Below, piece by piece: positions 1 through 5,534 of a stretch of 6,734 nucleotides of DNA; the first letter of the stretch is position 1; each line of letters begins with the position of its first letter. Both the position numbers and the translations under genes were made by a program. The notes under the pieces were generated by a model, which was not told where the DNA came from, did no database searches, and saw only the letters and a program-made list of their open reading frames with translations. The DNA is from Ectothiorhodospiraceae bacterium (GTDB lineage: Bacteria; Pseudomonadota; Gammaproteobacteria; Nitrococcales; AK92): positions 1-6,734 of the forward strand of contig JAJUFY010000120.1 of the NCBI GenBank assembly GCA_029263635.1, in the 5' to 3' direction.

Positions 1-1
1 C

Positions 2-379
2 AGCAAGGCGCTGGACGATCAGCGGCCGCAAACCCGGGCGGCGCTGCAGGAAGCGCTGGAGGCGGCTGTGCTGATCCTGGCGCCGATCACTCCGCACATC
101 TGCCATGCGCTGTGGGCGGCGCTCGGCCATTCGGAGCCGGTGGTGAACGCCGCCTGGCCGAAGGCCGATCCGGCGGCGCTGGTGCGCGACACCCTGACGC
201 TGGCGGTGCAGGTCAGCGGCAAGCTGCGCGGCACCATTGAAGTGGCAGCCGATGCCGATCAGGCGACGATCGAGGCCCTGGCCAAGGCGGAGCCGAACGT
301 GGCGCGCTTCCTGGAAGGCAAGCAGCTGGTGCGCGTGATCGTGGTGCCGAAGCGGCTGGTCAACCTGGTGGTGAAATGA
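2..379 (+). CDS. leuS: Leucyl-tRNA synthetase, C-terminal part (5' end outside window)
   Basis: LeuRS is the cytoplasmic class I synthetase that charges tRNA-Leu with leucine. Only the last 125 codons and the TGA stop are present; the frame is open from base 2. Two C-terminal features are visible. The first is the anticodon-binding helical domain segment LAPITPHICHALW (from base 77), the usual LAP(M/I)xPH signature of class Ia enzymes. The second is the small C-terminal domain that contacts tRNA, with VQVSGKLRGTIEV and the ending VPKRLVNLVVK, which corresponds to the VNGKVR...VPGKLLNLVV ending of E. coli LeuRS. The catalytic HIGH and KMSKS motifs would lie upstream and cannot be checked. The stop overlaps the lptE start (ATGA, 376-379), so lptE is probably translationally coupled. 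leuS-lptE-holA is a standard gammaproteobacterial arrangement, which supports the call. Confidence 0.97.
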   Translation, partial: SKALDDQRPQTRAALQEALEAAVLILAPITPHICHALWAALGHSEPVVNAAWPKADPAALVRDTLTLAVQVSGKLRGTIEVAADADQATIEALAKAEPNVARFLEGKQLVRVIVVPKRLVNLVVK

Positions 380-888
380 GAGCCGCTGCCCGACTGCTGC
401 TGATTGCGCTGCTGCTGGCGGTCGCCGCCTGCGGCTGGCGGCTGCGCGGGCATGGCCCGGGGGCGTCGCTGGAAGGCTTCGTCCTGTTCGTCGATGCCAG
501 TGCTGCCGAGGCCGACGTCCGCACTTCGGTGGAGCGCGGTATCCGCACCGCCGGCGCGGAACTCGCCGCCGGCCCGGCAGCGGCCGACGCCGTGCTGGTA
601 CTGCTCGGCGAGACGGTGCAGCGGCGCGCGGTATCCATCAGTGCCGATGCCCGGGCGCAGGAATACGAGCTGACCTACAACCTGCGCTATCGGCTGGATA
701 CGTCTGCCGGCGAATCGCTGATCGCGCCCGAAACGGTCCAGGTGACCGGCGTCTACCAGTACGACCCCAACAACGTGCTCGGTACCCAGGCGCGCGCCGA
801 CACCCTCACCGGGCGGCTGCGGCAGGACGCTGCCCGGCTGCTGTTGCTACGCGTGCACGCGGTGCTGACGCGCGGGGTGCAGGAGTAG
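376..888 (+). CDS. lptE: LPS-assembly lipoprotein LptE (RlpB)
   Basis: LptE is the outer-membrane lipoprotein that plugs the LptD barrel and helps deliver lipopolysaccharide to the cell surface. The 170-aa product starts with a short basic n-region (MRAAAR), a hydrophobic core (LLLIALLLAVAA) and a lipobox VAAC with Cys19 as the predicted lipidation site. The mature protein begins CGWRLRG, the hallmark CG(F/W)xLRG of LptE. The rest is low in obvious motifs, as expected for this weakly conserved family, but contains the typical segment VTGVYQYDPNNVLG followed by a C-terminal helix (RQDAARLLLLRVHAVL). The E. coli protein is somewhat longer (about 193 aa). The ATG overlaps the leuS stop by 4 nt, and the stop lies 3 nt before holA. 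Its position between leuS and holA is the conserved location of the gene. The start is fixed by the signal peptide. Confidence 0.95.
   Translation: MRAAARLLLIALLLAVAACGWRLRGHGPGASLEGFVLFVDASAAEADVRTSVERGIRTAGAELAAGPAAADAVLVLLGETVQRRAVSISADARAQEYELTYNLRYRLDTSAGESLIAPETVQVTGVYQYDPNNVLGTQARADTLTGRLRQDAARLLLLRVHAVLTRGVQE
881..885 (+). promoter_or_regulatory. Shine-Dalgarno AGGAG for holA
   Basis: AGGAG sits inside the last codons of lptE, immediately before its TAG stop and 6 nt before the GTG at 892. This is a strong, well-spaced site and decides the GTG as the holA start. Confidence 0.75.
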
Positions 889-891
889 CCG

Positions 892-1914
892 GTGCCGATC
901 CGCCCGGACGAGCTGGAACGCCATCTCGCCAGGCAGCTTGCGCCGGTCTACCTGATTGGCGGCGAAGAGCCGCTGTTCGTGCGGGAATCCGAGGATGCCG
1001 TGCGTGCGGCGGCCCGTGCCGCGGGTTGCAATGAGCGGGTGGTGCTGGAAGTCGAAGCCGGCTTTGACTGGAATCGCCTGAGCGATGCCGCCGCCAATCT
1101 TTCCCTGTTCGGTGATCGCCGCCTGATCGAGCTGCGGCTGCCGACCGGCAAGCCCGGCACGGCCGGCGCCAAGGCCATCAGCAATTACTGTGCGGCGCCG
1201 GGCGCCGATGCCGTGCTGCTGATCACCACCGGCAGCCTGGATGCTTCCCAGCGCAAGAGCGCCTGGGCCTCTGCCGTGGAGAGAGCCGGGGTTTTCGTGT
1301 ACGGCTGGCCGCTGCCGCTCGCCCAGCTGCCGCAGTGGATCGAGGCGCGGCTGCGCCGCGCCGGGCTGACGGCGCCGCGGGAAGCGGTGGCGCTGCTCGC
1401 CGAGCGCTCCGAAGGCAATCTGCTGGCGGCCGTGCAGGAGATCGACAAGCTGCGGCTGCTGTTCGGCGAGGGGACGCTGACGCTGGAGCAGGTGAGGGCG
1501 GCGGTGGCCGACAGCGCCCGCTATACCATCTATGATCTGGCCGAGGCCGCGCTCGCCGGGCAGCTCGGCCGCAGCGTCCGAGTCCTGCGCGGGCTGCGCG
1601 AGGAAGGCGTCGAGCCGACCCTGGTGCTGTGGGCGCTGACGCGCGATCTGCGTGTTGTCACCGGCATCGCCGAGCGCATCCCGCCCCATGAACTCTTCAG
1701 CCGCGAGCGGATCTACGGTAAGGCTCAGCAGGCGGCGTTGCAGCGCGCCGCGCAGCTGGCGCCGGCCAGGGCCTGGCGGCAGCTGCTCCTGCAGGCGGAG
1801 CGGGTCGACCGGGTGCTGAAGGGCGTGGCAGCCGGCAGGCCCTGGGACGAGTTGTTACAATTGACCGCTGCCTTCGCACAGGCCGCGGGGCGGCAGGCGC
1901 GCCAGCCGCTGTAG
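892..1914 (+). CDS. holA: DNA polymerase III delta subunit
   Basis: HolA is the delta subunit of the clamp loader (delta, delta', tau/gamma); it opens the beta sliding clamp so that it can be loaded on DNA. The 340-aa product matches the usual length (E. coli 343). Family features in order are: YLIGGEEPLFVRE near residues 20-32 (start of domain I), the FDW...LSLFGDRRLIELRLP stretch (about 59-85) including the beta-clamp-interacting LSLF-type loop, then GKPG. A second-domain helix follows with ALLAERSEGNLLAAVQEIDKL. Domain III begins around YTIYDLAEAAL and contains LREEGVEPTLVLWALTRDLR, characteristic of proteobacterial HolA. The start is GTG, supported by AGGAG 6 nt upstream. It lies 3 nt after lptE. 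The last codons include a patch of rare codons (gag ttg tta caa ttg, 1849-1863), and the TAG stop is part of a REP-like motif. Confidence 0.96.
   Translation: MPIRPDELERHLARQLAPVYLIGGEEPLFVRESEDAVRAAARAAGCNERVVLEVEAGFDWNRLSDAAANLSLFGDRRLIELRLPTGKPGTAGAKAISNYCAAPGADAVLLITTGSLDASQRKSAWASAVERAGVFVYGWPLPLAQLPQWIEARLRRAGLTAPREAVALLAERSEGNLLAAVQEIDKLRLLFGEGTLTLEQVRAAVADSARYTIYDLAEAALAGQLGRSVRVLRGLREEGVEPTLVLWALTRDLRVVTGIAERIPPHELFSRERIYGKAQQAALQRAAQLAPARAWRQLLLQAERVDRVLKGVAAGRPWDELLQLTAAFAQAAGRQARQPL
1856..1861 (+). promoter_or_regulatory. Possible -10 element (TACAAT) for proA inside holA 3' end
   Basis: TACAAT matches the sigma70 -10 consensus at five of six positions and lies in an AT-rich patch of an otherwise GC-rich gene, about 165 bp before the proA start. 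No convincing -35 hexamer is present 16-18 nt upstream (the region is GCAGCCGGCAGGCC-like), so the call is weak. If real, the transcript would have a leader of about 155 nt that includes the two hairpins in the holA-proA gap. Confidence 0.18.
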
Positions 1915-1923
1915 GAGCGGCTG
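1903..1923 (+). repeat. Perfect 8-bp hairpin with REP-like GTAGGAGCGGC motif at the holA stop
   Basis: CAGCCGCT (1903-1910) and AGCGGCTG (1916-1923) are perfect inverted repeats around the loop GTAGG, whose TAG is the holA stop codon. The segment TGTAGGAGCGGC (1910-1921) resembles the head of the dispersed REP elements common in Pseudomonas and relatives, which begin with a GTAG tetranucleotide and GAGCGG. A candidate tail, TCGCGACGAGG, lies at 1972-1982. No T-run follows, so it is not a classic intrinsic terminator. Copy number elsewhere in the genome cannot be seen from here. Confidence 0.45.
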
Positions 1924-1934
1924 CCCTGGCCCCG

Positions 1935-1958
1935 CCCCCGGACCTCGCAGGCCGGAGG
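1935..1958 (+). other. Imperfect GC-rich hairpin in holA-proA gap
   Basis: CCCCCGG-A-CCT (1935-1945) can pair with AGG-CCGG-A-GG (1949-1958) around a CGC loop, with one bulged A (1942) and one C/A mismatch. It could stabilise a transcript end or act in the proA leader. There is no U-tract after it (GTGGCAAAGG follows). In so GC-rich a sequence such a fold may be chance. Between 1959 and 2025 I see only the TCGCGA palindrome (1972-1977) and the proA ribosome-binding region. Confidence 0.3.
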
Positions 1959-2015
1959 GTGGCAAAGGCAATCGCGACGAGGAAACCGCTGGCGCCATAG
2001 GGTGGACGGCGGCAC

Positions 2016-2019
2016 GGAA
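2016..2019 (+). promoter_or_regulatory. Weak Shine-Dalgarno GGAA deciding the proA start
   Basis: GGAA lies 6 nt before the ATG at 2026. The alternative upstream in-frame GTG at 2002 has its nearest purine run (GAGGAAA, 1979-1985) 16 nt away, which is too far. The ATG at 2026 is therefore preferred, giving an N-terminus of usual ProA length. Confidence 0.45.
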
Positions 2020-2025
2020 CCAGCT

Positions 2026-3291
2026 ATGACCGACACGAACATTCAGACCTACATGCAGTCTCTCGGCCAGCGCGCCCGCCAGGCGGCGCGGGTAATGAGC
2101 AGGGCCGAGGCCGGCGCCAAGAACGCTGCGCTGCTCGCCATCGCCGAGCGCATCGAGCGGTCCGTCGAGCCGTTGCTCGAAGCCAATGCCAAGGACGTCG
2201 AAGCAGGCCGGGCCAATGGCCTCGACGCGGCGCTGCTGGACCGCCTGGAGCTCAACCCGGCCCGCATCGCCGCCATGGCCGAGGGGCTGCGGCAGATCGC
2301 CGCGCTGCCCGATCCGGTCGGGGCCGTGCGCGACCTTGCCTACCGGCCGACCGGCATCCAGGTCGGCAAGATGCGGGTGCCGCTGGGTGTGGTCGGCATC
2401 ATCTACGAATCGCGGCCGAACGTGACGGCGGATGCCGCCGGCCTGTGCCTGAAATCCGGCAATGCCACCATCCTGCGCGGCGGCTCCGAAGCGCTGCATT
2501 CCAACGGCGCCATCGCGGCCTGCATCCGTGCCGGGCTCGAGCAGGCCGGGTTGCCGGAAGCGGCTGTGCAGGTGGTGGAAACCAGCGACCGGGCCGCGGT
2601 TGGCGAGCTGATCCGCATGAACCGCTACGTCGACGTGCTGGTGCCGCGCGGCGGCAAGGGACTGATCGAGCGCATCGCCCGTGAGGCGACCGTGCCGGTC
2701 ATCAAGCACCTGGACGGCGTCTGCCACGTCTACATCGACGACCACGCCGATCTGCAGAAGGCCCTGCGGGTGGCGTTCAACGCCAAGACCCAGCGTTACG
2801 GGACCTGCAACACCATGGAAACCCTGCTGGTCGCCGCCGGCATCGCCGAGGCGGTGCTGCCGGCGCTGGCCGAGCGCTATGCCGAGGCCGGGGTGGAACT
2901 GCGCGGCTGCGAGCGTGCCCGGGCGCTGGTGCCGTCCATGAGCGCGGCGACCGAAGAGGACTGGGGCGAGGAGTACCTGGCGCCGGTGCTGGCGGTACGG
3001 GTGGTGGACGGCCTGGACGAGGCGATCGACCACATCGAGACCTACGGTTCGCATCACACCGACGCTATCATCACGGAAGACTACGGGCGCGCCCGGCGCT
3101 TCCTGCGCGAGGTGGATTCCAGCTCGGTGATGGTGAATGCCTCCACCCGCTTTGCCGACGGCTTCGAGTACGGGCTCGGCGCCGAGATCGGCATCAGCAC
3201 CGACAAGCTGCACGCGCGCGGCCCGGTCGGACTGGAAGGGCTGACCACGGAGAAATTCATTGTCCTGGGAGATGGCCAGATCCGTGAGTAG
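2026..3291 (+). CDS. proA: Gamma-glutamyl phosphate reductase (glutamate-5-semialdehyde dehydrogenase)
   Basis: ProA carries out the second step of proline synthesis, the NADPH-dependent reduction of L-glutamyl 5-phosphate to glutamate 5-semialdehyde, in the cytoplasm. From the ATG the product is 421 aa (E. coli 417). Aldehyde-dehydrogenase superfamily features are clear. The nucleotide-binding half has VPLGVVGIIYESRPNVT (about residues 118-134) and LKSGNATILRGGSEA. The hinge and catalytic half has VLVPRGGKGLI, then the catalytic cysteine Cys261 in QRYGTCNTMETLL (E. coli QRPSTCNTVETLL). Downstream are VDSSSVMVNASTRFADG, LGAEIGIS, and the C-terminal LHARGPVGLEGLTTEKF, the ProA signature. Its usual partner proB is not in the window. 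It lies 15 nt upstream of nadD, an adjacency also found in Pseudomonas. It may start its own transcript, since it follows the only gap over 100 nt. Confidence 0.97.
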   Translation: MTDTNIQTYMQSLGQRARQAARVMSRAEAGAKNAALLAIAERIERSVEPLLEANAKDVEAGRANGLDAALLDRLELNPARIAAMAEGLRQIAALPDPVGAVRDLAYRPTGIQVGKMRVPLGVVGIIYESRPNVTADAAGLCLKSGNATILRGGSEALHSNGAIAACIRAGLEQAGLPEAAVQVVETSDRAAVGELIRMNRYVDVLVPRGGKGLIERIAREATVPVIKHLDGVCHVYIDDHADLQKALRVAFNAKTQRYGTCNTMETLLVAAGIAEAVLPALAERYAEAGVELRGCERARALVPSMSAATEEDWGEEYLAPVLAVRVVDGLDEAIDHIETYGSHHTDAIITEDYGRARRFLREVDSSSVMVNASTRFADGFEYGLGAEIGISTDKLHARGPVGLEGLTTEKFIVLGDGQIRE

Positions 3292-3294
3292 AGG
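3290..3294 (+). promoter_or_regulatory. Shine-Dalgarno AGAGG for nadD, overlapping the proA stop
   Basis: AGAGG begins within the proA TAG stop codon and lies 12 nt before the nadD GTG. The spacing is long, but it is the only purine-rich run available. The same arrangement, with the same 9-mer GTAGAGGCA, recurs before rng at 5518-5526. Confidence 0.4.
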
Positions 3295-3306
3295 CAGCGC
3301 CGCCGC

Positions 3307-3978
3307 GTGACGACGACTGCGCCTATCGGGATCTTCGGAGGCACCTTCGATCCGGTGCACTTCGGGCACTTGCGGCCGGTGCTGGAAGTCCTCGAAGAAC
3401 TCCCGCTTGCCGAGGTCCGTCTGATCCCGGTGCATGTGCCGCCGCACCGGGATACGCCCAGCGTCAGCAGCGCGCAGCGCCTGGAACTGCTGCGGCTGGC
3501 GGTTGAAGGCGTGCCGGGCCTCGTGGTCGACGACCGCGAGACTCGCCGGCCGGGGCCGTCCTATACCGTCGATACGCTGGCCGACCTGCGCCGGGAATTT
3601 CCGCACAGGTCCCTGTGTCTAATTCTCGGCATGGACAGCTTCCTGGGCCTTCCCAGCTGGCACCGCTGGCAGGAACTCACGCGCTATGCGCACCTGGTGG
3701 TGCTGGACCGGCCCGGCTCGGCGCCGCCGGCGGAGGGCGTGCTGGCCGACTGGCTGGCCGAGCGCCGGACCGAATCACCCGAGCCGTTGCGGAGCAGCAG
3801 CGCCGGCGCTGTCTATTTTCATCCTGTCACCCAGCTCGATATCTCCGCGACCATGATCCGCCACCTGATCGCCGCCGGCCGGCTGCCGCGGTTTCTCGTG
3901 CCGGAGGCGGTATGGCGGCGGATCGTGGAGCAGGGGCTGTACGGCTGGACGGCAGGGACTTTTACCCACACCACATGA
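3307..3978 (+). CDS. nadD: Nicotinate-nucleotide adenylyltransferase
   Basis: NadD transfers AMP from ATP to nicotinate mononucleotide, giving deamido-NAD, a step shared by de novo and salvage NAD synthesis. The 223-aa product is of usual length (E. coli 213). The N-terminus carries the nucleotidyltransferase signature GIFGGTFDPVHFGHLRP (residues 8-24), with the HxGH histidines His18 and His21. Further family motifs follow: PVHVPPHR, GPSYTVDTLADLR (substrate loop), LILGMDSFLGLPSWHRWQEL, and the second phosphate-binding motif DISATMIR (about 178-185), equivalent to IS(A/S)TxIR. The C-terminus ends with the usual VPEAVWRRIVEQGLYG. The GTG start is the natural one because the GIFGGTFDP motif must lie near the N-terminus. 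It is followed by rsfS after a 9-nt gap; nadD-rsfS-rlmH is a widely conserved neighbourhood. Confidence 0.97.
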   Translation: MTTTAPIGIFGGTFDPVHFGHLRPVLEVLEELPLAEVRLIPVHVPPHRDTPSVSSAQRLELLRLAVEGVPGLVVDDRETRRPGPSYTVDTLADLRREFPHRSLCLILGMDSFLGLPSWHRWQELTRYAHLVVLDRPGSAPPAEGVLADWLAERRTESPEPLRSSSAGAVYFHPVTQLDISATMIRHLIAAGRLPRFLVPEAVWRRIVEQGLYGWTAGTFTHTT

Positions 3979-3987
3979 CAGGTGGCC

Positions 3988-4368
3988 ATGACTGAAGCAG
4001 CAACGCGACTGGAGTACGTGGAACGGGTCGTCCGCCATGCGCTGGAGGACCTGAAGGCGGTGGAGCCGGTTACCCTCGACGTGCGCGGCAAGACTCCGAT
4101 CACCGACCTGATGATCATCGCCTCCGGCAACTCCACGCGGCATGTGAAATCCATCGCCGACAGCGTGGTCGAGAAGGCCAAGGAAGCCGGCCTGCGGCCG
4201 CTGGGGGTCGAGGGCGAGGACGCTGGCGAGTGGATCCTGGTGGACCTGGGCGACGCCGTGGTCCACGTCATGCTGCCCGCCGTGCGCGAGCTCTACCGGC
4301 TCGAACGCATCTGGGGGCTGGACGCGGACGAGGAAGATGCTTCGCCGTTGAGCCAGGCGCACCAGTAG
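3988..4368 (+). CDS. rsfS: Ribosomal silencing factor RsfS (Iojap/DUF143 family)
   Basis: RsfS binds ribosomal protein uL14 (L14) on the 50S subunit and blocks joining with 30S, reducing translation in starvation or stationary phase. The 126-aa product is a little longer than E. coli RsfS (105 aa), partly through an acidic C-terminal tail (DADEEDASPLSQAHQ). The single Oligomerisation/Iojap domain spans roughly residues 10-110 and shows TDLMIIASGNSTRHVKSIAD and GEWILVDLGDAVVHVMLP, ending RELYRLERIWG, all strongly conserved in the family. The ATG at 3988 is preferred over the in-frame GTG at 3982 because AGG (3980-3982) is 5 nt upstream of it. The GTG itself would overlap that site. It lies 9 nt after nadD and 7 nt before rlmH. 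Confidence 0.96.
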   Translation: MTEAATRLEYVERVVRHALEDLKAVEPVTLDVRGKTPITDLMIIASGNSTRHVKSIADSVVEKAKEAGLRPLGVEGEDAGEWILVDLGDAVVHVMLPAVRELYRLERIWGLDADEEDASPLSQAHQ

Positions 4369-4375
4369 CCCGACT

Positions 4376-4840
4376 GTGCGGTTTCTGATCATCAGCGTCG
4401 GGCAGAAGATGCCCGACTGGGTGGCGGCCGGCGTGCGGGAATATGCCGGCCGGCTGCCCGGCAATTTGCTGCAGCTGGTCGAGCTGCCGCTGGGTACCCG
4501 CACCAAGGCCGGCGATCCGCGCCGCGCCCAGGCTAAAGAGAGCCAGCGCCTGCTCAAGGCCATTCCCGGCGGCGCCCGTGTGGTGGCGCTCGATCCGCGC
4601 GGCCGCTCGTTGAGTACCGAGGCGCTGGCCGGCAAGCTGGACGGCTGGCTGCAGGAGGGACGCGACGTCGCCTTCCTGGTCGGCGGTCCGGAAGGCCTCA
4701 GCGCCGAGTGCCTGGCACGCAGCGACGAGCGCTGGTCGCTGTCGGCGCTGACGTTCCCGCACATGCTGGTCCGGGTGATTCTCGCCGAGCAGCTCTATCG
4801 CGCCTGGACGATCCTCCGGAATCATCCGTATCATCGCTGA
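4376..4840 (+). CDS. rlmH: 23S rRNA (pseudouridine1915-N3)-methyltransferase RlmH
   Basis: RlmH uses S-adenosylmethionine to methylate N3 of pseudouridine 1915 in helix 69 of 23S rRNA, acting on assembled 70S ribosomes. The 154-aa product matches the family closely (E. coli 155). It is a minimal SPOUT methyltransferase. The N-terminal strand has a VGQKMPDWV motif, and VVALDPRGRSLSTEALA follows. The SAM-binding knot loop is FLVGGPEGLS (residues 100-109), and the knot continues with LSALTFPHMLVRVILAEQLYRAW. The C-terminus NHPYHR is the invariant end that helps form the active site. The start is GTG with no clear Shine-Dalgarno (upstream AGTAGCCCGACT), so translation probably depends on coupling to rsfS, whose stop is 7 nt away. 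Pairing with rsfS fits a shared role in 50S function. Confidence 0.97.
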   Translation: MRFLIISVGQKMPDWVAAGVREYAGRLPGNLLQLVELPLGTRTKAGDPRRAQAKESQRLLKAIPGGARVVALDPRGRSLSTEALAGKLDGWLQEGRDVAFLVGGPEGLSAECLARSDERWSLSALTFPHMLVRVILAEQLYRAWTILRNHPYHR

Positions 4841-4853
4841 GATGCATGCCTGC

Positions 4854-4877
4854 CGCCGGCCCCATGTCCGGCCGGCG
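4854..4877 (+). terminator. GC-rich hairpin in rlmH-maf gap, possible weak terminator or attenuator
   Basis: CGCCGGCC (4854-4861) and GGCCGGCG (4870-4877) are perfect 8-bp inverted repeats around an 8-nt loop (CCATGTCC), 13 nt after the rlmH stop. Only TTC follows, not a U-tract, so it is not a canonical intrinsic terminator. It may mark the end of an rlmH transcript, stabilise a 3' end, or be chance in a GC-rich region. The rest of the 78-nt gap holds the maf ribosome-binding site and no evident promoter. Confidence 0.35.
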
Positions 4878-4907
4878 TTCCGCCGTGCTCTCATCCGCTT
4901 ACAGACC

Positions 4908-4914
4908 AGGGAAG
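4908..4914 (+). promoter_or_regulatory. Shine-Dalgarno AGGGAAG for maf
   Basis: The AGGGA core (4908-4912) is 6 nt before the ATG at 4919. It is one of the better ribosome-binding sites in the window and fixes the maf start. Confidence 0.65.
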
Positions 4915-4918
4915 ACCG

Positions 4919-5521
4919 ATGCTGACGGACACCACGCCCGATATCTATCTCGCCTCGAACTCGCCGCGGCGCCGCGAGCTGCTCGACCAGATCGGCGTGC
5001 GCTACGGCTGGCTTGCCGCCGACGTCGACGAGGCGCGGCGCCCGGACGAAAGCCCCGAGGTCTACGTGTTGCGGCTGGCGCTGGAGAAGGCCCGCCAGGG
5101 GCTGCTGGCCCGCGGGGAACGGACGCCGCTGCCGGTGCTCGGCGCCGATACCATCGTAGTGCTGGATGAGCAGGTGCTCGGCAAGCCGGAAACCCCCGAA
5201 CAGGGCGTGGCCCTGCGGACGGCGCTGTCCGGCCGCACGCACAGGGTACTGACGGCGGTGGCCCTGGCCGATGGCGAGCGGGAAGCGACTCGGCTGTCGG
5301 TCAGCCACGTCAGTTTCCGGGAGATTGCGCCGGAGGAGGCCGAGAATTACTGGAACACCGGCGAGCCCTGGGACAAGGCCGGCGGCTATGCCATCCAGGG
5401 CCGTGGCGCGGTGTTCATCGAGCGGCTGGAAGGCAGCTACTCGGGAGTGATGGGTTTGCCGCTGTTCGAGACGGCCCAGCTATTGGACGAATTCGGTGTC
5501 GGCTACCAGCGGCATTGGTAG
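4919..5521 (+). CDS. maf: Maf-family nucleoside triphosphate pyrophosphatase (dTTP/UTP type, YhdE-like)
   Basis: Maf proteins hydrolyse non-canonical or excess nucleoside triphosphates to the monophosphate and pyrophosphate. The 200-aa product is of usual length. The N-terminal signature is YLASNSPRRRELL (residues 10-22). Next come the conserved Glu56-Lys57 in LRLALEKAR and the catalytic GADTIVV with Asp77, followed by LGKPETPEQ. The C-terminal half has DKAGGYAIQGRGAVFIERLEGSY and SGVMGLPLFET. The AGxYxIQG plus GSYS(x)V(x)GLPL combination is that of the YhdE (dTTP/UTP pyrophosphatase) branch rather than YceF (7-methyl-GTP); this subfamily call is by motif resemblance. In E. coli, yhdE lies directly upstream of rng after mreBCD. 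Here the maf-rng pair is kept (13-nt gap) but follows rlmH. A 78-nt gap with a hairpin precedes the gene. Confidence 0.95.
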   Translation: MLTDTTPDIYLASNSPRRRELLDQIGVRYGWLAADVDEARRPDESPEVYVLRLALEKARQGLLARGERTPLPVLGADTIVVLDEQVLGKPETPEQGVALRTALSGRTHRVLTAVALADGEREATRLSVSHVSFREIAPEEAENYWNTGEPWDKAGGYAIQGRGAVFIERLEGSYSGVMGLPLFETAQLLDEFGVGYQRHW

Positions 5522-5524
5522 AGG
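5520..5524 (+). promoter_or_regulatory. Shine-Dalgarno AGAGG for rng, overlapping the maf stop
   Basis: AGAGG starts within the maf TAG stop and lies 10 nt before the GTG at 5535. It supports the GTG start and translational coupling of maf and rng. Confidence 0.45.
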
Positions 5525-5534
5525 CACGTAGCGC

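Noticed and set aside
847..1689. 280-codon minus-strand open frame across holA
   Set aside because: It is a GC-driven shadow of holA with a His/Gln/Arg/Gly-rich translation and no motif.
2002..2025. Upstream GTG start for proA adding eight residues (MDGGTEPA)
   Set aside because: It has a poorly spaced ribosome-binding site, and the extra residues extend beyond the normal ProA N-terminus. The ATG at 2026 has GGAA 6 nt upstream.
1855..3606. 583-codon open frame on the minus strand across proA and nadD
   Set aside because: It is antisense to two unmistakable genes. The translation is rich in R, H, Q, G and D with no recognisable domain, typical of mirror frames in GC-rich coding DNA.
4842..4925. 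27-codon frame starting ATG just after the rlmH stop (TGAGATG) and ending inside maf
   Set aside because: No ribosome-binding site beyond possible coupling, an Arg-rich composition expected from the GC-rich hairpin, and no known leader-peptide pattern. I could not support it as a gene.
3775..5308. Two overlapping minus-strand open frames (329 and 346 codons) across rsfS, rlmH and maf
   Set aside because: Both are antisense to strongly recognised genes, overlap each other, and show no family motifs.
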